From: Actinokineospora enzanensis DSM 44649
Lineage (GTDB): Bacteria; Actinomycetota; Actinomycetes; Mycobacteriales; Pseudonocardiaceae
Length of the DNA stretch: 64,000 bases
Assembly (NCBI RefSeq): GCF_000374445.1
Contig: NZ_KB894403.1
Coordinates: 458,435-522,434 of the forward strand
Direction of reading: 5' to 3'
Positions within the stretch are counted from its first letter, which is position 1. The number at the start of each line of letters is the position of its first letter. The position numbers and the translations under genes are program-made. This document shows positions 58,808-64,000 of this stretch, piece by piece. Below the pieces are notes generated by a model. It was not told the origin of the DNA, did not search any database, and worked only from the letters and a program-made list of their open reading frames with translations.

Positions 58808-61185
58808 CGCCCCGCCGTGATCAGTTCGAACGTGCCCGCCGGTTCGTGCCGCACGGTGCCGTCGAGGTCCAGCTGGATCGGCACCGGCGAGTCGACCCAC
58901 ACCCGGTCCCGGGACACCTCCACCGTGATCGGCCCGTGCGGACTCGGCACCGCACCCCGCGCCCACGAGAGATCCCCGAGCCGAGGCGCCACCCGCACAG
59001 CGTCGAAACCGGGCAACGCGGGACTGACCCCGAGCACATACATCGGCAGGTCCCGGGTCGGCGTCGACGACCACCCGTGGCAACGCGAGCCGCCCGACCA
59101 GGTCTCCGGCCACGTGGTGGCCCCTTCGAACACAGCCCAGTCCCGGCAGAGCTCACCGACGCTCCCACCCAGCAACGCCACCGCGTCATGCACCACATAC
59201 CGGAAGAACGGCTGAGCCTCCACAACCTCCGAGGCGACATCCCAATCCGGCGCGGGCGGCCCCATCGCCGCCATCAACGGCATCACCCCGAACGACCAGG
59301 CCCGACGAACCCGATCCCCCCGCTCAAGCAGGAACGACAGCACAGCGTCCCGACGCCCGAAAGGAACCAGCCCCCCAACCACCGCAGCAGCCGAAGCGTG
59401 GTCACTCATGGAAGGAGAACCCAGCCAGTCCCGGTAAGCACCACGGGACTCGTCCCAGAAAGCCGCATAGGCACCACACAACCGAGCATGGTGATCGCGC
59501 GCCCACCGAGCACGCCCCTCATCCCCCAACCACGAGGCCATCTCAGCGAAGTCCAGCAGCGCCCGCCCCCACAGCCCGTTGAGCACCGCCCCCGCCCCAC
59601 GCCCCTGCACGCTCGCCCAGTCCAGCAGCACCCACCCGGTCACATCGGTCAACAACCCGTCACGCACATACCGCGCAAACCACCGCAGCAGGTTCTCGAC
59701 GACCGGTAGCAGCGACGCGACGACCTCGCCGTCCCCCGTCCAGCGCCACAGGTTGTGCACGGACCGCACCCAGTGCAACGCCCAGTCCGGGATGTAGCTG
59801 GTGCCGTGGTGCTCGAAGTCGCACACCACCGCCATCGGCAGCATCCCGTCCGGCCGGGGCGCCGCCGCCAGCAACGGATAGGCCTTCGCCAGCGACCAGT
59901 CCGGGTTGGTCAGCAGGTCCACGGACTGGTGCACGACCGCGTCGCCGATCCACGCGCGCTGTTCCCGCGTCGGGCAGTCCACATACGCGTCCTGCGCCGT
60001 CAGATCCACCGTGCGCAGGCCGACCTCATAGATCCGGTTCAGAACCGGATCCGAACACTCGAAGAACGCCCCCGACGGTCGCGGCCGTAACCGCTCCCGC
60101 ACCGCGATCCGTCGCAGTGACACCCGCCCGCGCCCGTGCACCACCACGACCGCGTACCGACCACCCGTCGGATCCGACGACTCGAACCGGTTCTCACCGT
60201 CACGGGTCACACAGCGCATCGCGAACTCGGACGCGCCCCCGTCCAGGGACTCGGCCATCCGCGCCGTCACCACCACCCCGGGTTCGGCGTCCACGCACAG
60301 TTCCACCGTCCCCGCGACCATCCGCCCCCAATCGGCGGTGAACACCACGGCCGCGTCCGAGTCGACCGAGACAGGCAACTCCACCGGATCACCCGCGACC
60401 GAGAACCCGACCGCCATGGTCAACTCCACCGGCCCCAGAGAGAGGTCAGCCGCAACCACTCTCCGACAGACGGACTCCGGCAGCTGATCACGCGCCGAGG
60501 AGACCCGACGATCCCCCTCGGGCAACGGCCCATACGGATCCGTCGGCGGCACAGACCGCCCGATCCCGCCAAGATGCAACGCCGTCAACACCCGAGCAGG
60601 CACCCACCCGGAATCGTCGAACCCGGCAGACGTCCACGCCGGATCCAGCAACCGACCGTCGAAGACCTCCGGCAGCACGCTCCCCACGCCACGCGGCCGC
60701 TGCGGTGTCCACGCCTCCGACACCTGGCACCGCCAGTCCCGGTCGGTGCCCAGCAGCCCGTCCGGCAACGCCAGCTCGGCCGCCAACACCCCGGCCCCAT
60801 GGCTGAACGTCGGCGTCGCGGGCACCCACCACGCGTTCGGCAACCCATAGAAGCGGACCAGGACGGCGATGGCGTTGCGCCCCGTGCGCAACGCCCCCGC
60901 CACGTCCAGCACATCGTGGTGCAGCCGCCACGGATGCGTCCGCACCGGCCCGCGCCCTACCTCGACCCCGTTGACCCACACCACATACCGCGAGTCGGCG
61001 GCGATCCGCAGCAGGCACGACGCGGGCACCGGGCCGAGGTCGAACTCACGGCGGAACAGCACCCGCCGATCGTGCGCGTCCTCCGCCACGACCGGATGAC
61101 CGGAGAACTCCCCGGTGCGCCGGATCCACGGCCGCGGACACCACACCCACCGACCCGTCCACGCCCCCTGGTCGTTCCCTGCCAC
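58804..61185 (-). CDS. Alpha-L-rhamnosidase-like glycoside hydrolase (GH78 type)
   Basis: This is a roughly 793-residue multidomain enzyme. N-terminal beta-sandwich modules come first (RRVLFRREFDLGP; RIAADSRYVVWVNGVEVGRGPVR, typical of the GH78 N domain). The (alpha/alpha)6 catalytic barrel carries VDCPTREQRAWIGDA, the expected acidic substrate-binding motif, and the C-terminal sandwich has SRCHGWSSTPTRDLPMYVLGVSP. No signal peptide is visible, so it is intracellular. GTG 61185 was chosen because AAAGGG lies 6 nt upstream; GTG 61206 has no ribosome site. It may trim a rhamnose or related sugar from a natural product or scavenged glycoside. Confidence 0.88.
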   Translation of the reverse strand: MAGNDQGAWTGRWVWCPRPWIRRTGEFSGHPVVAEDAHDRRVLFRREFDLGPVPASCLLRIAADSRYVVWVNGVEVGRGPVRTHPWRLHHDVLDVAGALRTGRNAIAVLVRFYGLPNAWWVPATPTFSHGAGVLAAELALPDGLLGTDRDWRCQVSEAWTPQRPRGVGSVLPEVFDGRLLDPAWTSAGFDDSGWVPARVLTALHLGGIGRSVPPTDPYGPLPEGDRRVSSARDQLPESVCRRVVAADLSLGPVELTMAVGFSVAGDPVELPVSVDSDAAVVFTADWGRMVAGTVELCVDAEPGVVVTARMAESLDGGASEFAMRCVTRDGENRFESSDPTGGRYAVVVVHGRGRVSLRRIAVRERLRPRPSGAFFECSDPVLNRIYEVGLRTVDLTAQDAYVDCPTREQRAWIGDAVVHQSVDLLTNPDWSLAKAYPLLAAAPRPDGMLPMAVVCDFEHHGTSYIPDWALHWVRSVHNLWRWTGDGEVVASLLPVVENLLRWFARYVRDGLLTDVTGWVLLDWASVQGRGAGAVLNGLWGRALLDFAEMASWLGDEGRARWARDHHARLCGAYAAFWDESRGAYRDWLGSPSMSDHASAAAVVGGLVPFGRRDAVLSFLLERGDRVRRAWSFGVMPLMAAMGPPAPDWDVASEVVEAQPFFRYVVHDAVALLGGSVGELCRDWAVFEGATTWPETWSGGSRCHGWSSTPTRDLPMYVLGVSPALPGFDAVRVAPRLGDLSWARGAVPSPHGPITVEVSRDRVWVDSPVPIQLDLDGTVRHEPAGTFELITAGR

Positions 61186-61236
61186 TGTCCACCCTTTCTC
61201 CAGCACGGCGGAGGGAAGCGAACCCCCGAGGAGGGA

Positions 61237-62415
61237 TCACATCATCCAGGGGTCCGGCACCGGCACGCCCAGCTGCGCGCGCCCGACGCGGGTCTCGTGG
61301 TACTCGGAGAAGTAGCCGTGATGGCTGCCCGCGTTGATGTCCCGCCAGCAGCGCTGCAACGGCGAGTGGTCGAACAGCGCGCTGCCGCCCGCCAGCCGGA
61401 ACACCGAGTCCACGACCTCCACCCCGGCCCGGATCGCGTGCCCGGTGGCCAGCCGCACCGAGGCGCGGTCGTCGATGGTCATCTCGTCGCCCGCCAGCGT
61501 GCGGTCCCAGGCCTTGCCGAGCACGTCGTGCACGTAGGCCTGCGCGGCGCCCAGACGGCCTTCCGCGCGCGCCACGGTGATCTGCACGGACTGTTCCTCG
61601 GCCAGCGTCCGGCTGCCGCGCGACTTGTGCTCGGCCATCGCGACGAACTCGTCCAGCGCGCGGCGGGCGATGCCCAGCGGGAAGCCCGCGAACAACACAC
61701 CCATCAGCGCGAAGAACGACCAGCGGAACACCGGGCCGTCCACCCTGGCCGGTTCGAAGATCGGGTTGGCGGTGTACTCGGGCGGCACGATGACGCCGTT
61801 CATCCGCACGTCGTTGCTGCCGGTGCCCTTGAGCCCGGCGACCGCCCAGGTGTCCATGACCTCCACGTCGGCCTTGGGCACGAACACCAGCCGCCAGTCC
61901 GGGCGGCCGGGCGGCACGATCGCGGGCTTGTCGCCGTCCTGCACCATGACGCCGTTGGCGAACCAGGAGGCGTTGCGACAGCCGGTGTTGAACGGCCAGC
62001 GCCCCTCCACCCGCAGCCCGCCGCCCGCCTCCGGGTAGGCCTTGCCCAGCGGGGCGAACACGGTGGCGATCGCGCGCGGCCGGTCGGCCAGGATCGACTT
62101 GGCGACCTCGGCCTCCAGCCAGGCCACGAAGAACGTGGAGTTCAGGCTCAGCACGGTGAACCCGGCCGAGCCGTCCGCCCTGGACAGCTCGGTGATGACG
62201 TCCACCACGGTGGACGGGTCCAGCTCCAGCCCGCCGTACTCGGCGGGCAGCAGCAGGTCGATCAGGCCCGCCGCGGACATCGTCTCCAGCAGGTCCTCGG
62301 GCAGGCAGCCGATCCGCTCCCCTTCCTGGGCGCGGTCGGCGACCGCTGGCGCGATCGCGCGCGCCGCGGCCAGGGCGTCCTCCCGGGTCGTCGGACGCTC
62401 GGCGGTCTGTGTCAT
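61237..62415 (-). CDS. Acyl-CoA-dehydrogenase-fold flavin enzyme (possible DszC/HsaA-like monooxygenase)
   Basis: This 392-residue protein of the acyl-CoA dehydrogenase fold shows LLLPAEYGGLELDP, VEGRWPFNTGCRNASWFANG, WAVAGLKGTGSNDVRM and a C-terminal RLAGGSALFDHSPLQRCWRDINAGSHH. The final His-rich motif and the WPFNTGC stretch resemble flavin-dependent monooxygenases (HsaA/DszC/HpaB-C group) more than true dehydrogenases. ATG 62415 follows GAGGAG at 7 nt. It lies downstream of the LLM and thiolase genes on the same strand, so joint regulation is likely. Confidence 0.82.
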   Translation of the reverse strand: MTQTAERPTTREDALAAARAIAPAVADRAQEGERIGCLPEDLLETMSAAGLIDLLLPAEYGGLELDPSTVVDVITELSRADGSAGFTVLSLNSTFFVAWLEAEVAKSILADRPRAIATVFAPLGKAYPEAGGGLRVEGRWPFNTGCRNASWFANGVMVQDGDKPAIVPPGRPDWRLVFVPKADVEVMDTWAVAGLKGTGSNDVRMNGVIVPPEYTANPIFEPARVDGPVFRWSFFALMGVLFAGFPLGIARRALDEFVAMAEHKSRGSRTLAEEQSVQITVARAEGRLGAAQAYVHDVLGKAWDRTLAGDEMTIDDRASVRLATGHAIRAGVEVVDSVFRLAGGSALFDHSPLQRCWRDINAGSHHGYFSEYHETRVGRAQLGVPVPDPWMM

Positions 62416-62491
62416 GACATGCTCCTCACCACTGGGCGAATCCGGCCCGGCGTGGGCCAGTCTGCCAACTCGACGCCGTCCCCGACAGCGA

Positions 62492-63388
62492 TCACACGTG
62501 CACGTTCCTGCCCACTGACGCAAATCCGGCCGCTGTGTCCACTACGGACTCCAGCAGCGCGTACCAGCGCGGCTCCAACGGGTCCGGCGGCGCCACGATG
62601 GCCAGGTCGATTCCCAGCCCCGCGAGCACGCGCAGCCGGGACACCGCGGTCTCGACGTCCGCCCGGCCCGCCAGCTCCAAGCGGCCGAAGCTGGTGCGGG
62701 TGATGTCGTCGAAGTCGCGGCCGACCTCGTCGCAGTACTTGCGGAGCAGGTCCAGCTTGAGCCGCACCAGGTCGGGACCGCCGTCCTCGAACAGGTTGCA
62801 GGCGTCCCCGTAGCGCGCGACCAGGCGCAGCACCCGGCGCTCGTGGGCGCCGCCGATGAGGATCGGCGGCGGCCGCACGGGCGGGGGCCGCAGCACCGGA
62901 CCGTCCAACCGATAATGCTCGCCGTGGAAGGCCCCCATGTCGCCGCCCCACACCTGACGCGCCAACTGCAACGTCTCGGTGAGCCGGGCGAACCGTTCCG
63001 GCCACGGCGGCACGGGAATCCCGAAGGCGCGCTGCTCCTCCTCGTGCCACGGCGGGCCGATGCCCAGCCAGGCCCGGCCGCCGGACAACGCGTCCAGGGT
63101 GCTGACGATCTTCAGCAGCAGACCGGGATGCCGATAGGTGGCGCCGGTGGTCAGCGTGCCCAGCTCCAGCTTCTCGGTGACGGCGGCGAGGAAGCCGAGC
63201 GCGGTGTAGGACTCGGGCACGGGCTCGGTCGGGTCGCCGAAGGTCGGGATCTGCCAGAGATGGTCGTTGAGCCAGATACCCGCCGCACCCGCCTTCTCGG
63301 CGGCCCGGCCGATCCAGGCGAGTCGACGGCCGAGCCCGGCGTCGCCGCCGGGACCGTGGAAGGTCGGGATGAACACGCTGATCCGCAC
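62492..63388 (-). CDS. LLM-class flavin/F420-dependent oxidoreductase
   Basis: This is a 298-residue luciferase-like TIM-barrel oxidoreductase: GIWLNDHLWQIPTFG near the N-terminus, LGTLTTGATYRHPGLLLKI, GRAWLGIGPPWHEEE and PILIGGAHERRVLRLVARYGD. These features fit the F420-dependent branch common in actinomycetes, but FMN use cannot be excluded. GTG 63388 follows GGAGGAG. The thiolase gene ends 11 nt upstream of the start, so both belong to one operon. Confidence 0.9.
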   Translation of the reverse strand: MRISVFIPTFHGPGGDAGLGRRLAWIGRAAEKAGAAGIWLNDHLWQIPTFGDPTEPVPESYTALGFLAAVTEKLELGTLTTGATYRHPGLLLKIVSTLDALSGGRAWLGIGPPWHEEEQRAFGIPVPPWPERFARLTETLQLARQVWGGDMGAFHGEHYRLDGPVLRPPPVRPPPILIGGAHERRVLRLVARYGDACNLFEDGGPDLVRLKLDLLRKYCDEVGRDFDDITRTSFGRLELAGRADVETAVSRLRVLAGLGIDLAIVAPPDPLEPRWYALLESVVDTAAGFASVGRNVHV

Positions 63389-63399
63389 GGCTCCTCCGG

Positions 63400-64000
63400 T
63401 CAGATCCGCCGGAGCACGGACGCGGTGCCCTGGGCGCCGCCGCAGCACATGGTCACCAGCGCGAGCTCGCCGTCGACCCGTTCGAGCTCGTGCAGCGCCG
63501 TGGTGAGCAGGCGGGCACCCGTGGCACCCATGGGATGGCCGAGCGCGATGGCGCCGCCGTTGCCATTGACGCGTTCCGGGTCGACGTCCAGCCGCTGCGC
63601 CCAGGACAGCACGACCGACGCGAACGCCTCGTTGACCTCGATGACGTCCACATCGGACAGACCGAGACCGGCCCGGTCCAGGATCCGGCGGGTGGCGTCG
63701 ACCGGGCCGTCCAGCAGGAAGTACGGGTCGGAGCCGGTGACGACCTGGTGGGCGAGCCGGGCGCGCGGGCGCAGGCCGTGGCGTTCGGCCGCCTCCGCCG
63801 ACATCCACAGCACGGCCGCGGCACCGTCGGAGACCTGGGAGGTGGTCCCGGCGGTGTGCAGGCCGTCGCGGCGGGCGGGTCCCAGGGCGGCGAGGCCCTC
63901 GGGGGTGCTGTGGCGCAGGCCCTCGTCCACGGTGAAGTCCGGCGCCTCGGGCACGGTGACCACCTCGCGGTCGAACCGGCCGTCCTGCCAGGCCTTCGCG
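63400..64000 (-). CDS. Thiolase / acetyl-CoA acetyltransferase (5' end outside window)
   Basis: These are the C-terminal ~200 residues of a thiolase, open at the right edge. Motifs present: QVSDGAAAVLWMS, DVIEVNEAFASVVLSW (NEAF), GNGGAIALGHPMGATGARLL (catalytic His in GHP) and MCCGGAQGTASVL (catalytic Cys in CxG). The N-terminal acyl-Cys part lies beyond base 64000. It cleaves or forms 3-ketoacyl-CoA. With the LLM enzyme and the dehydrogenase-fold enzyme it may form a degradative or precursor-supply unit. Confidence 0.9.
   Translation of the reverse strand, partial: AKAWQDGRFDREVVTVPEAPDFTVDEGLRHSTPEGLAALGPARRDGLHTAGTTSQVSDGAAAVLWMSAEAAERHGLRPRARLAHQVVTGSDPYFLLDGPVDATRRILDRAGLGLSDVDVIEVNEAFASVVLSWAQRLDVDPERVNGNGGAIALGHPMGATGARLLTTALHELERVDGELALVTMCCGGAQGTASVLRRI

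Noticed and set aside
1-64000. CRISPR arrays, tRNA or rRNA genes, insertion sequences
   Set aside because: No regularly spaced repeat series, cloverleaf-like or rRNA-like segment, or transposase/integrase frame was recognised by reading; an automated tRNA and repeat scan would confirm.

Overview
The window is very GC-rich and shows actinomycete habits: GTG and TTG starts, 4-8 nt start/stop overlaps, likely leaderless promoters, DrrAB-type export, a SARP regulator and many polyketide genes. A Pseudonocardiales-type organism is a reasonable guess, but no rRNA or other taxonomic marker is present. I saw no tRNA, rRNA, CRISPR array, transposase or phage gene.

Region 1 (1-22.6 kb) is a polyketide locus. 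The + strand carries the 3' end of a modular PKS (ER-KR-ACP), a DrrA/DrrB exporter and a SARP regulator. Facing it is a - strand operon running from 19.3 to 6.2 kb. In order it encodes a giant NMO-KS-AT-ACP-KR protein, a KS-AT-DH-PPT-like protein, a free ACP, an alpha/beta hydrolase and a glycosyltransferase. These are iterative PKS proteins of the PUFA-synthase / heterocyst-glycolipid (HglE) type, so the predicted product is a glycosylated polyketide lipid. Divergent from it, behind a three-heptamer SARP-like operator, are an SDR, an aldo/keto-reductase-like protein that has lost its whole catalytic tetrad, and a LysR regulator.

Region 2 (22.6-31.9 kb) holds an ECF sigma factor with a membrane partner, an ECF42-type sigma with its DGPF protein, and an operon of two acyl-CoA dehydrogenases (a probable catalytic/non-catalytic pair) plus a flavin reductase. 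Divergent from these is a coupled operon of a small protein, a phosphopantetheinyl transferase, a kinase-like phosphotransferase and a DUF7064-like protein.

Region 3 (31.9-43.6 kb) is a mixed tailoring area: an O-carbamoyltransferase with an ACP, a GNAT, an acyl-CoA dehydrogenase, an EntE-like aryl-AMP ligase coupled to a hotdog thioesterase, a methyltransferase, a free condensation-domain enzyme, a VOC protein, an MFS exporter and a TesB-like thioesterase.

Region 4 (43.6-48.5 kb) starts with a small nuclease-toxin/immunity pair lying between two copies of the thioesterase gene's 3' end. Next is a three-gene signalling operon (sensor kinase, degenerate kinase-like membrane protein, NarL-type regulator). 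It is divergent from a small secreted four-cysteine protein across a paired dyad that looks like an operator.

Region 5 (48.5-64 kb) carries more oxidative tailoring: two P450s, two FAD monooxygenases and a second free condensation enzyme. It continues with an amidase, a GH78-like rhamnosidase with a coupled small protein, an acyl-CoA-dehydrogenase-fold oxidoreductase, an LLM flavin oxidoreductase and a thiolase cut by the right edge. A 575-bp non-coding stretch holds a direct repeat whose two copies each end in a perfect DnaA-box sequence.
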